Below are positions 46,901 through 57,539 of a stretch of 64,000 bases of DNA, in pieces (the first letter of the stretch is position 1; the number at the start of each line of letters is the position of its first letter). This stretch comes from Aedes albopictus (taxonomy: Eukaryota > Arthropoda > Insecta > Diptera > Culicidae). Location: NCBI RefSeq assembly GCF_035046485.1, contig NC_085138.1, positions 430,453,265 through 430,517,264 of the forward strand, written 5' to 3'. The notes below the pieces were generated by a model. The model saw only the letters and a list, made by a program, of their open reading frames with translations. It made no database searches and was not told the DNA's origin. The position numbers and the translations under genes were made by a program.

Positions 46901-49900
46901 ATTTTCAAAGGATTTCCTCCTGGAATTTCCGAAGGAATTCCTTCATGAATGTCCGAAGAAATCCCTCCATGAATTTCCGAAGGAATTCCTCCAGAAATTT
47001 TCCGACGGAATTCCTCTACGAATTTCCGAAGAAATTCCTCGAGGAATTTCCGGAGGAATTCATCCAAGAATTTCCGAAGAAATTCTTCTAGGAATTTTCA
47101 AAAGAATTCCTCTTGGAATTTTTAAAGGAAGTCCTCCTGGAATTTCCGAAGGAATTCCTCCATAAATTTCCGAAGGAATTCCTCCATAAATTTCCGAAGG
47201 AATTCCTCCATGAATTTCCGAATGAATTCCTCCAGGAATTTTGCGAAGGAATTTCTAAAGAATTTTCCGAAGGAATTCCTACATGAATTTCCAAAGGAAT
47301 TCCTCCAGAAATTTTCCGACGGAATCCCTTCACGAATTTCCGAAGAAATTCCTCGAGGAATTTCCGGAGGAATTCCTCCAGGAAATACCGAAGGAGTTCC
47401 TCCATGAATTTCCGAAGGAATTGCTCCAGAAATTTTCCGAAAGAATTCATTCACGAATTTCTGAAGAAATTCCTTCACGAATTTTCAAAGGAATTTCTCC
47501 AGGAATTTCCTGAGAAATTCCTCCATGAATTTCCGGATGAATTTCTTCAGAAATTTCCGGAGGAAATCCTCCAGGAATTTCCAAAGGAGATCCTCCAGGA
47601 ATTTTCAAAGGAATTCCTCCTGGAATTTCCGAAGGAATTCCTTCATAAATTTGCGAAGGAATTCCTTCAGGAATTTCCGAAGGAAATCTTCCAACAATTT
47701 CCGAAGGAATTCCTCCTGGAATTTCCGAGGGAATTCCTGCAGTAATTTCCGGTGGAATTCCTCCAGGGATTTTCAAAGGAATTTCACCTGGAATTTTCAA
47801 AGGATTTCCTGCCGGAATTTCTGAAGGAATTCTTTCATGATTGTCCGAAAGAATCCCACCGGGAATTGTCGAAAGAATTTCTCTAGGAATTCCTTCACGA
47901 ATTTCCGAAGGAGTTTCTCCATAAATTTCAGAAGGAATTCCTCCAGGACTTTTGCGAAGGAATCGCTCAAGGATTTTCTGAAGGAATTCTTCCATGAATT
48001 TCCGAAGGAGTTCCTCCATAAATTTCAGGAAGGAATTTCTCCAGGTATTTCCGAAGGAATTCCTCCAGGAATTCCCGAAGGAAATCCTCTAAGAATTCAC
48101 GAAGAAATTCCTCCAAGAATTTCCGAGGGAATTCCTCCAGGATTTTCCCGAAGAATTCCTCCATGAGTTTCCGGAGGAGTTTGTCCAGGAATTTCCGTAG
48201 GAATTCCTCCAGGAATTTTCAAAGAAATTTCTCCTGGAATTTTCAAAGGATTTTCTCCTGAATTTCCGAAGGAATTCCTCTACGAATTTCCGAAGATATC
48301 CCTCCCGGAATTTCCAAAGAAATTTCTTATGGATTTGCCTTGAAATACCTCCAAAAATTTCCGAATGAATTCCTCCAAAAATTTTTGACGGTTGTCCTCA
48401 AAAAATTTCCTTAGGATTTTCTCACATAATCCCCAAACGTGTTTCTGAAGGAATGTTTGAAGAAGTTTCTCAAGTTTTCGTAGGAGTTCCGCAATACATT
48501 TTTGAAGGAATTTCTTGAGGAATTTCCGAAGAAACTTCTCAAGAATCTTTCGCTGGAATTCCTTGAGGAATTTCAAAAAGATTTATAAAAAAAAACCGAA
48601 AAAAATCCTCAACGAACTTATCAAACAATTTCTCACGAAATTTCCGAAGGTATTCCATAAGACATTTCAGACATATGTCAAAAAAATCCAAACGAACTCC
48701 TTTAACAATTTCCGAATTTTCCTTATCAAGGCTTTTTTAAAGGAATTCTTCAAAGAATTTCCGAATGAGTTCCTCTAGGAAATAAAAAATCACAAAAAGC
48801 ATTTCTTCAGGAATTTCCGAAATATTTTTTCAAGGAAGTTTTGAAAGATTTTTAAAGAAATTCCTTATGGAATTTCAGAAGGGATATCTCATGAGACTTT
48901 TAGTGGAATTTTTTCAATATTTTCGAAAGAATTGCTTCAGGAATTTGGGAAGGAATTCTCACAGAAATCTCCGGATGAATTCCTCCAAGAATTTTTGAAG
49001 GTATCCTTCAAGGAATTTTCGGAAGAATTCCTCACGAAAACTCCGAAGGAGTTCCTCAAGGAATATTCTAAATCTATTTCAAAGAAATTCCTCAAGGAAT
49101 TCCCGAAGAATCTCCTAAAGGAAATCGTAGAAGAACTCTCGACGTCTTATGGAATTTCTCAAGGAGCTTTAGAAATGAAGGAATTCCTTAAGAAATTTCT
49201 GAAGAATTTGTCAAGGAATTTCCGGTGGAATACCTCAAGGATTTTCGAAATAAATTCCTGAAATTATTTTTTAATTGATTCCTTTAAAAATTTCTGAATG
49301 CATTCCTCTAGCAACTTCCAAAGATATTCCTCCAGGAATTTCCGAAGGAATTCCTTTAGAAATTTTCAACGATTTTTTTCCGGTAATTCCGAAGGAATTC
49401 ATTAAAGGATTTTTCGAAGAAATTTCTCCAAAAAATTCTTAGGGTATTCCTCTATTCTTAGTTTGATTGGAATTTTTTAAAGAATTCCCAGATAAATTCT
49501 TAAAGTATTTTCTGGAGCTTCTCAAACGGATTTCTGGTGGAATTAAGAATGATATTTGTAAAGAATTACTGGGGATATTCTCAAAAGAATGCATGGTAAA
49601 ATTCGTAATAAAACTTCTGGAGGAATTTTTGAAGAAATTTCTGAAGGTATTCTCAACGGAATTACTGCAAGTTTTCCGAAGGTAATTTCTGCTGGAATAT
49701 CTACATTAAAATAACCTGGAAAAATATTAAAGAAATTTCTGGAGAAACTGCTGGATAAATTCAAATTCATGATGGCATTTGTTAAGAAATTCCTGAAGCA
49801 ATATCTTGAGGAATTTCTCAGGATTATAATCATATATGATTCTTCCATTGAACCATTCCTGTTAATCACCCATTTTTCATACTTCACTTTTATTTTTTTT

Positions 49901-49995
49901 TAATGGTGAAGTATTTGAACTCCTTGTTACTGCAAAGTGGTTTTCAGTGTAAGGGTGCTCGCCCCCCCCTGACCGAAAAGCTGGCTACGCCCTTG
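43941..49995. mobile_element. 6.06-kb hAT-like element carrying a satellite array
   Basis: The 8-bp CGTGAGGC occurs at 43,933-43,940 and 49,996-50,003. The element starts CAAGGGGGG and ends CGTAGC-mirrored as GGCTACGCCCTTG; its complement begins CAAGGGCGTAGCCAGC, a style common to hAT-type MITEs. Near each end lies a G- or C-run beside TGACCGA (CCCCCCATGACCGA at 43,975 and CCCCCCCCTGACCGA at about 49,963). Those two motifs are in the same orientation, so the subterminal structure is not a simple inverted repeat. Everything between is the array at 44,085-49,830. No transposase is present. Confidence 0.7.
44085..49830. repeat. 24-bp satellite array with central strand switch
   Basis: The unit is close to GGAATTCCTTCGGAAATTCC plus TGGA, a 24-bp dimer related to the 12-bp unit at 19.7-35.7 kb. 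It is in this orientation from 44,085 to about 46,675 and in the complementary form (GGAATTTCCGAAGGAATTCC) from there to 49,830, the last 1.5 kb being most diverged. The unit has no stop codon in any of six frames, giving GIPSEIPG, EFLRKFLE, NSFGNSWR and their reverse-strand counterparts. The longest frame (241 codons at 46,147-46,872) crosses the switch. None is likely to be a gene. Confidence 0.95.
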
Positions 49996-50247
49996 CGTGA
50001 GGCCATTCACTATTCGGAATAGTTTCCTTAGATGGCAACACTGATCAATCTACATAAAATAGTCTATTAACTGGAGGTATTGCTTCATAACACCGGTAAA
50101 CATAGAGATTAGGACAACGAAATTTGAAGAAAATTTAAATTTATCAATGAAGTTGTTAGATATTTTCAAAGATAAGATAACATTGTTTTGATAATTGGCA
50201 ACACTGCTCAAATACAGTCAAAATTGACTCAATATGTCGGATACACC

Positions 50248-50310
50248 CCAATGAGGACGTTACGTCGGATGTCCCAATGAGGACGTTACGCCAAGGAAAG
50301 AGAGAGAGAA
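50248..50310 (+). mobile_element. 63-bp Feilai tail with 14-bp target duplication
   Basis: ATGTCGGATACACC at 50,234-50,247 recurs at 50,311-50,324. Between them is only the extreme 3' end of the SINE, ending in GAGAGAGAGAA. Within it CCAATGAGGACGTTACG is present twice, separated by TCGGATGT, which resembles the target duplication itself. This is a severely 5'-truncated SINE copy made by LINE machinery, with a local duplication. Confidence 0.85.
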
Positions 50311-50521
50311 ATGTCGGATACACCAGATTTCAAAAAAATCGAACGGTATGAGAATTTCACATTGATACGAAGTGTCACCCAGCATGTCATTTGCAATTAA
50401 ACCAAACGATTTAAAAACTTGGAAACACTGTTGATATAGGTAAAAAAATAATTAATTAAATACAGTCTAGACTCCTACTCCTACTTCTGGCGAAGTTATA
50501 GTACTAGAATAGATCTACTCG

Positions 50522-53500
50522 CGGTGCTTCATTTACCGTTATTATCAAAAAAAATATACCATCAAAACCTGAAACGCCATTCTCTTTCTTCATCATTCCT
50601 ACACCTCTGGACAAATTTTTAAAAAAATCGTTAGACGAAATTTTGAGTTACGCCCTTTTAAAGGGCCTAACCCCTAAAAAATCAGGGTTTCTATAGAAAA
50701 ACATCATATTTTATAACAGAAGCATGTTTCTGCCATCAAAATTTGAAACGCCAATCTCTTTCTTTATCATTTCTACACCTCTGGACAAATTTTGAAAATA
50801 ATCGTCAGACGAATTTTTTAGTTACGCCCTTTTAAAGGGCCTAACCTAAAAAATGAGGGTTTCTATAGAAAAACATCACGTTTCATAACAGATGCATGCT
50901 TCTGCCAACAAAATTTGAAACGCCATTCTCTTTCTTTATCATTCCTACACCTCTGGATAGATTTTGAAAATAATCGTTGGACGAAATTTTGAGTTACGCC
51001 CTTTTAAAGGGCCTTAACCCTAAAAAATAGGGTTTTTTTTTTATAGAATATCATCATATTTCATAACAGAAGCATGCTTCTGCCATTAAAACCTGAAACG
51101 CCATGCTCCTTCTTTATCTTTCCCACACTTCTGAACAATTTTTTAAAATAATCGTTAGACGAAATTCTGAGTTACGCCCTTTTAAAGGGCCAACCCCCTA
51201 AAAAATCAGGGTTTCTCAGAGTATATGTACGCACAAATCTCAATATGAGATTGAGAAAAGTTGGCTGTGAGCACTTGAAAATTCCATGAGCTTGAGACTC
51301 GCGATGTTGGTGCACATCACATTAGCATTGCGAGTCTCAATGAGACATCTCAATGAGACAAGCTCCAGGTGTCCAGGTACACCCGCTTGATACACTATCG
51401 AATCCTTCACTATGATCAAATTAACAAATAAAGTTCAGTTGGGACTGGGTTGACGTTTTCCGGGTGCGGAGGGGGTTTGGGTCATAAGTATACTGCGGCA
51501 GATGTAATGTATCCGAAGTTTGTTTTACGACGGGAAAGGTGTTAAGAGGAACAATCCTGGGACATGCTTCTTTCGAAGTATGCCTAATGACCATCATGTT
51601 TTGGGAGACTGCGTAAGAGTGTGCTGATGCTGTTGGTATTCGTCCACTTATTTTGTTTGAGAACGCAAATATTTTTGTATAACGCGTAAGATTTCTCAAA
51701 ACCCCTCCTCCTCCTCCCCCTAAAAACCCTTACGTAATAAATGAACAGCCCCGCAGTTCGTGTACTTCCGATTGGTGATTTTTGGGCGTGTTTTGTTTGA
51801 CCAATTGAGAGGGATGAAGGGTCATTTGAGTTGATGGGAAATGGCCCTAACGTTTATCAATCCGAAGATTGTTAATCGGCGGAAACGGAAGTATCTACTA
51901 CTATCTACCATCATCGGTTGCAATTTGACGTTTCGTGACGGTAGCAATGGTTGGCGCCACCGAATGGTCTTGCAAAAAAGTGCGGAAGGGGTACCGAACT
52001 GCCTCGATTTTCCCCCAAGTAACGCCGAACTGCCCGCTTGTACATAATGCATCCATTGCCGCTCGTGGTTAAGGGAATCGACTCTCCTGATAATTATCCA
52101 TCTTGCTGTGTCTGCTTTAATTCTGGGGTGGGACTAGGTTCACAGGATCTAATCTGAGCCTTTAAAATAATTCCGTTGCAATTCGTTTTATCAGGTTTCA
52201 ACTGACGAACATCTCAATGAGACGAGTCTCACGCGACGTCTCATTGAGGCACATACACAAGATTTTTTATGAGCATGCTATGATCTCAAATCTCACAAAT
52301 TTTCTTGAGACGCATTTAAAACCAGCGCATGGCACACTGTCTCATTCATGTATACATGAGCTTTCAGACACTCTGGGGTTTCTATAGAAAATCATCATAT
52401 TTCATAACAAAAGCATGCCTTGAAGTCCCAAATAATAAAACGTATTATTAATAATGCTACAATTTGATACTATGCGCTAATATTGGCTATTTGTATTGAT
52501 GTTTGTATACAAATTGGTCATTACGCTAATATAAGGGAAGTATTTTCAAACATGTAGGAAGCAATCATGTTTGTATCAATTGCCATTCATAGCGTGGGAC
52601 GTAAGTTTTTTGTATTGCTTTTTTAAAGACAAAACAAGCGATGGCATGTGCCTATCTCATTCGTTAGATTTATTGGTGAATGCTGTTTGCAATTAATAAA
52701 CATACAAAACTAAGGATTGAGATGATCAATTGTAATGATAGTTCTATATTTAACTGCTAAACTACGTTACCGAAGAATAAACGTGATTAAATGAAACTAA
52801 GTTTTATAATAATTCTACTATAAGTACTTATGACCTTCAAATGGGCGTAACTGGAGAATTTGACCAACATTATTTTTGAAATTCAGTTTATGGGTGTGCA
52901 ATGCATTAACTATATAAATGAAAAAGTAAATGAAATGTCGTTTATGTTTTTCATTGTATATTGTTCTGGCTATAATAGTAAATGAAGCCAACAACGTCCG
53001 TATCCTACAGGTTAAAGAATACTTCCCTTATACTGGCGTTATGGCTAATTTTTATACACTACTAGCTGTCCCGGCAAACGTTGTCTTGCCAAGCTGTGGT
53101 GGTTTGTTTGGTTTGACAACTTTTGAGCTCAAAAAAACACCGCATTCTAGATTGGTTTCATTGCGATCGTATTGATTTCCTTCCCCGATCATCAAAAATC
53201 AGTACTTCATCAATTTTCTTACTTTTTAAGTAAATTTTCACAACTTTCTTTACTTATAAACACAGCTACCACGAATACGAATCGAACCATGCAAGACTCA
53301 TGCTGATCGGTCCACCCGTTCTTGAGTTTTGTTGCCTCAAAGGAACTTCAAACTCATTTTTATATATAGAAGATGCATTCAATATTAGTGCATAGTATCA
53401 AATTGTAGCATTATTAATGATACTGTTCATTATTTTGGACTTTGAAGCATACTTCTGTTATGAAATATGATGGTATTCTATAGAAACCCCTATTTTTTAG

Positions 53501-54000
53501 GGGTAAGGCCCTTTAAAAGGGCGTAACTCAAAATTTCGTCCAACGATTATTTTCAAAATTTATCCAGAGGTGTAGGAATGATAAAGAAAGAGAATGGCGT
53601 TTCAAATTTTGTTGGCAGAAGCATGCTTCTGTTATGAAATATGATGTTTTTCTATAGAAACCCTCATTTTTTAGGGGTTAGGCCCTTTGAAAGGGCGTAA
53701 CTTAAAAATTCGCCTAACGATTATTTTCAAAATTTGTCCAGAGGTGTAGAAATGATAAAGAAAGAGAATGGCGTTTCAAATTTTGATGGCAGAAACATGG
53801 TTCTGTTATGAAATATGATGTTTTTCTATAGAAAACCTGATTTTTTAGGGGTTAGGCCCTTTAAAAGGGCGTAACTCAAAATTTCGTCTAACGATTTTTT
53901 TAAAAATTTGTCCAGAGGTGTAGGAATGATGAAGAAAGAAAATGGCGTTTCAGGTTTTGATGGTATATTTTTTTTGATAATAACGGTAAATGAAGCACCG
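50522..54000. mobile_element. Large foldback with tandem-repeat arms
   Basis: The ends are CGGTGCTTCATTTACCGTTA and its complement (TAACGGTAAATGAAGCACCG). Each arm is made of about 172-bp tandem units marked by GTTACGCCCTTTTAAAGGGC: four on the left (50,647, 50,821, 50,993, 51,171) and three on the right in inverted form (53,519, 53,691, 53,867). The arms continue inward with TTTGATACTATGCGCTAATA (about 52,465), inverted near 53,387. The loop (about 52,500-53,385) holds a GCTGTCCCGGCAAACGTTGT motif near 53,068 of a widespread arthropod repeat type. The left arm is split by the hAT-like element at 51,217-52,375. No target duplication was found. Confidence 0.85.
51217..52375. mobile_element. 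hAT-like element in foldback arm, duplication GGGTTTCT
   Basis: GGGTTTCT is present at 51,209-51,216 and 52,376-52,383. The ends are CAGAGTATATGTACG and GCTTTCAGACACTCTG, an imperfect inverted repeat (CAGAGT). The subterminal regions are rich in GAGTCTC/GAGACT and TCTCAATGAGAC motifs. Removing the element and one duplication restores the host repeat unit CAGGGTTTCTATAGAAAA. The interior, 51,420-52,060, has higher complexity and small frames but no recognised protein, and may be captured DNA. Confidence 0.85.
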
Positions 54001-54034
54001 TGACTACAGAATGGTAACTAACATCCTATTTGTT

Positions 54035-54290
54035 GGAGGCCGGGGCCCGTGTCGTAGTGGCCACACGTTCAATGCATAAGTGGATAGTCATGGGTTTGAT
54101 TCCAGCCCCGGCACTTGCAATTTTTCGTGAGTTGCTCTTCCACCCAGATCCTCTTCTGAGCATATGCTTTAACGGACCCGGAGACTTGGATATCGGCTAA
54201 CGGCAACTCATAATGGACCTCCTATCGGACTAGAAAAGAAACAGAGCCACACATCAACATCCTCGAGCTCATCATTCTTTATTACGCCAA
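54035..54290 (+). mobile_element. Second tRNA-derived SINE family
   Basis: A tRNA-like head begins near GCCCGTGTCGTAGTGGCC with a degenerate A box and a good B box (GGTTTGATTCC at 54,093-54,103). The body reads ACCCAGATCCTCTTCTGAGC and ATATCGGCTAACGGCAACTC and shares no tail with Feilai. It lies directly after the large foldback. Ends and target duplication were not resolved, and I cannot name the family. Confidence 0.6.
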
Positions 54291-54707
54291 CGAACCCAAC
54301 CTCAAAATGACTGACAATTTTAGGTTATTTTGACAAGTGTAACACGAGCATGAAAAGGACGACATTAAGGTCGGTAAAGTAGTAGATATTTTTTTGTCAA
54401 AATGACCTGAAAATTATTATCAATCATTTTGATAGGAAGTGACAGCAAAACAAAAGTTATCAGTTCGATATAGTAGAATTAGAATAGAATACATTCAGGC
54501 ACTGTCCAAAGTGTAAGTGCAACTGCGAATTCGAATCGCTCACGCAGAATAAAAACATTTTGGAAATAAAGGCGCTAAGTACAAGAAGTTGCAATAGATA
54601 CTCACCAGTAGAAGCTCTTATAAGTTATCACATGCGATGTCTCAAAATCTAGTTGATTTGGAATAATGGTGTTTATGATGAACCTGGGCTTGTTAGTGGA
54701 ATACGCG

Positions 54708-54842
54708 TAAGTAAAAAGATAATCGGGTTAAGTACTTTTCCTTTTAATTCAGTCGAATCAAGTACTGTATCGTACTTATTTATTTGCAAATTCTTAGTGC
54801 AATTAAAAGGAACTGCACTTAACCCGATCTTCTTTTTACTTA
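54708..54842. mobile_element. 135-bp hairpin MITE
   Basis: TAAGTAAAAAGATAATCGGG at the left pairs with CCCGATCTTCTTTTTACTTA at the right. Pairing continues inward (TTAAGTACTTTTCCTTTTAAT with ATTAAAAGGAACTGCACTTAA). The loop is about 45 bases. Confidence 0.8.
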
Positions 54843-54849
54843 ATAATGG

Positions 54850-55165
54850 TGTGTTCGGCAAAGTTACCCAGAAGGTCAAGAACAGTCTGATGATTCACAA
54901 ATTAGTTGGTGATTTCACCGCCAGGTTGCGCTAGTTATCAAATAAAGTTTTAACCTTCTCTATCTTGCGATTCAAAACAGAGATAAAAGTGTCGTCTTTG
55001 GAGAAGTTGTTCAGAAATACAAGAACAATCTAATGATTCACCAAATAGTCGGCGATTTCGCCGCTAGATGTTGCTAGTTGTCAAATAAAGTTTCAAACTT
55101 GCATATCTCGGGATCGCAAGTAAATAGACAAGTATCGTCTTTGACAAAGTTGTTGGTTATTTCAC
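54850..55165. repeat. Tandem repeat family, inverted relative to 41.4 kb
   Basis: Three units, the last incomplete, of roughly 140 bases contain TTGGAGAAGTTGTTCAGAAA-like, GATTCAC-AAATAGT, TAGTTGTCAAATAAAGTTT and TATCTCGGGATCG-like segments. These are the reverse complement of the units at 41,340-41,640. Confidence 0.65.
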
Positions 55166-55850
55166 TGCCTACGAAACAATAAAGACGACCTTGGAGTTGA
55201 GGTCGAAACACATATCTTACATGGAATGCAAATAAATACACTCATTGCACAATTATGGGTCACACACACGGTTACACACAATTATTAGTTACCAACTTCT
55301 CACTTAAATTGATAAATGCTATTTAATTATAAGCTTTTGATTGTTATTATAATTTTATATTAAAAGGTTTATTTGGTTTATGTAACTACACGTATCACAC
55401 GCAGGCTTATACGCCAAAACAAACATATTTTCAATCAATTTTTTCGACTCATAACCATCTGCTAAACTAATGATTGAATTGTGGAAAGTGTGTGCGCTGC
55501 TTTCGAAAGCTCTTTAAAAGCAAATTCTATTGATTCTCGAGTGCATAATGGTATTTCCATTGAAACTAAGGAATAATTTACGTTCCTCATGAGAAAAATC
55601 ATGTGACTGTAACAAATTGAAGCTAATTTGAGTCAAAATATACAAAATATTAGTAATTTATTATTGTGCCAAAGAACACGGAAAATCACACTATTATAGG
55701 TTTATTTTAGTGCTGCCTAAGATTGAGGGTTATGCATATCCAATTATTACGTAACGCTTGAATTGACATTTCCGACACCCTCCCCCTATGCAGATTTTTT
55801 TTTGTACGGAAATCCTGAGACTTTTGTATGGGCCGAACGCTCGGCCATAG
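55166..55850. other. AT-rich DNA, weak repeat fragments
   Basis: Nothing coding was recognised. At about 55,748-55,840 the sequence TTACGTAACGCTTG and a T-run before GTACGG resemble an old half of the MITE at 56,060-56,220. Confidence 0.4.
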
Positions 55851-56053
55851 AGTCTGGGATCATTTGGGCAGGAGCACCTATTTTGGGCACTTGCTGCTAT
55901 GACTCAGTCAATATTGAATCAATTGACTTGATTTGTGAGACACGATCAGATAGGCACCGTGTCTAGCCATGTTCAAGTCAATCCGTTTGAAATTGACTGA
56001 GTTTTAGTAGCAAGTGCCCAAAATAGGTGCTCCTGCCCAAATGGTCCCAGACC
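55851..56053. mobile_element. 203-bp inverted-repeat MITE
   Basis: AGTCTGGGATCATTTGGGCA at the left pairs with TGCCCAAATGGTCCCAGAC at the right, and pairing continues through GGAGCACCTATTTTGGGCAC. Arms are about 60 bases around a loop that itself has TCAATTGACT-type repeats. Confidence 0.8.
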
Positions 56054-56059
56054 CTTAGG

Positions 56060-56220
56060 CATCGTACACAAATTACGTAACGCTATAGGGGGAGGGGGGA
56101 GTCTAGCTTAGCGTTACGAGCAATACAAAATATTTTTGGTTTTCATACAAAAAGCGTTACATGGGGGAGGGGGGGAGTCTGAAATCGCTGATTTTAGCGT
56201 TACGTAATTTATGTACCATG
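56060..56220. mobile_element. 161-bp GTAACG-type MITE
   Basis: CATCGTACACAAATTACGTA at the left pairs with TACGTAATTTATGTACCATG at the right. Subterminal GGGGGAGGGGGGAGTCT occurs twice in direct orientation. It directly abuts the previous MITE. Fragments of the same family are at about 5,665, 19,354 and 55,748. Confidence 0.75.
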
Positions 56221-56785
56221 CCTTACTTCCGCTACGTTACGTTCCGTTACGACGAAAAAGTGTCAAAGACTAATAAGACCGCCCCTGTGATCTTCAGGTA
56301 TCTACCTAAAGCCACCTGGATTCCCCGCCCAAACGCCCCTGAGACATCCAGCAACGCCCTTGGAACCAGAGTTAATTTTTTTTTATTTTCAATGAGTAAA
56401 ATCAACGTGAATTTTGGAAATTCTCAAATGAGGAACAAAATAAAATTCATTTTGATGAATGAATTTTTTCACTTATTCGTTTTTCTCTCACTGACAATTT
56501 TCACTAACCAACAAAACTACACCATAACTCCTGATTAAACTACCAATCACCGCATAACTTGGGTATAGTAATTAGTTGGAATACTAACCGTCTGTTCCAT
56601 TTGTTCATTAAGTCGAATTTTGTGTTTGTTTACTGAAATTGATTATTTTACGATGTGCAAGAAAATACTCATGACAGGGAATTGAATGAAAAAAGAGAGA
56701 CATTCAGCTGACAATGAATGTAACGAAATACGAATAAAAAATGAGGATGTCAATTTTCATTTTGAATCTTCGATTTTTTTATTCT
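56221..56785. other. AT-rich DNA, nothing recognised
   Basis: An open frame at 56,161-56,538 begins inside the preceding MITE and has no recognisable motif. Confidence 0.35.
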
Positions 56786-56789
56786 CTGC

Positions 56790-57515
56790 TTGGAACCCCT
56801 GAAACGCCTCTGATACCCCCTAAAATGATCCTAAGACCACCTGGAACTTGAGACTACCTGGAACTTGGAACCTGGAGCCCTGAGATTTCCTGAAGCGCCT
56901 GAACTGACTGAGACGCCTTGGAATCCTCTGGATCTCGGACCTCCGGAAACACCCCACAAACCACCGTGAAACTCCTTAAAACTCCCTTAAAAGTCCCTTT
57001 GACCCCCAGCAAGCCCCTGATACTCCTGAAGCCTCTGTAAACGCCCCTGGAATCCCACTGAAACCCCTTGAGACCTGCTGCAACACCCCTGAGACTCTTT
57101 GAAACGCTTTGATCCCTAGAACGCCCCTGGGATTCTCTGGAACTTTCCTGGAACCTCGTGTGCTCCTTTTGAAGCGCCTCCGAGGCCCTCTGCAACCCTC
57201 CCGAGACCTCTCGAAACACCAAAACCTCCTGAATTGCCCAAAGATTCCCTTAATCCCCCTGGAACCCCATTGAAACCCCTTGGGACCTGCTACAACACCC
57301 CTGAGACTCTTGCTAACGCTTCTGAAATCCCTGAAACGCCCCTGGGACACTCTGGAACTTCCTCAGGCTCTCTGAAACTGTTCTGTGACCTCCCGAAACA
57401 CCAAGACCCAAGCACCCAAAGATCCCATAGATCCCCCTGGAACTCCTCAAAAACTCCAGAGGCGACCCCCAGACCCACTTAGACGCCTCTGATGCTTCCT
57501 GGTAACCCCCCAGGA
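56790..57515. repeat. Third minisatellite, CCCCTGRAAC type
   Basis: The block is made of diverged 12-15 bp units around CCCCTGGAACNCC and CCTGAAACGCC, with C-rich strand asymmetry. A higher-order repeat of about 215 bases can be seen: CCCCTTGAGACCTGCTGCAA near 57,066 and CCCCTTGGGACCTGCTACAA near 57,278. Open frames across it are artefacts, as in the larger satellites. Confidence 0.75.
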
Positions 57516-57539
57516 CTCCCATGAAACAACCCTTTCACG

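Noticed and set aside
19745..49830. CRISPR-like or telomeric interpretation of the arrays
   Set aside because: There are no spacers between constant repeats, units vary throughout, and the organism is an insect. The unit is not a telomere-type repeat.
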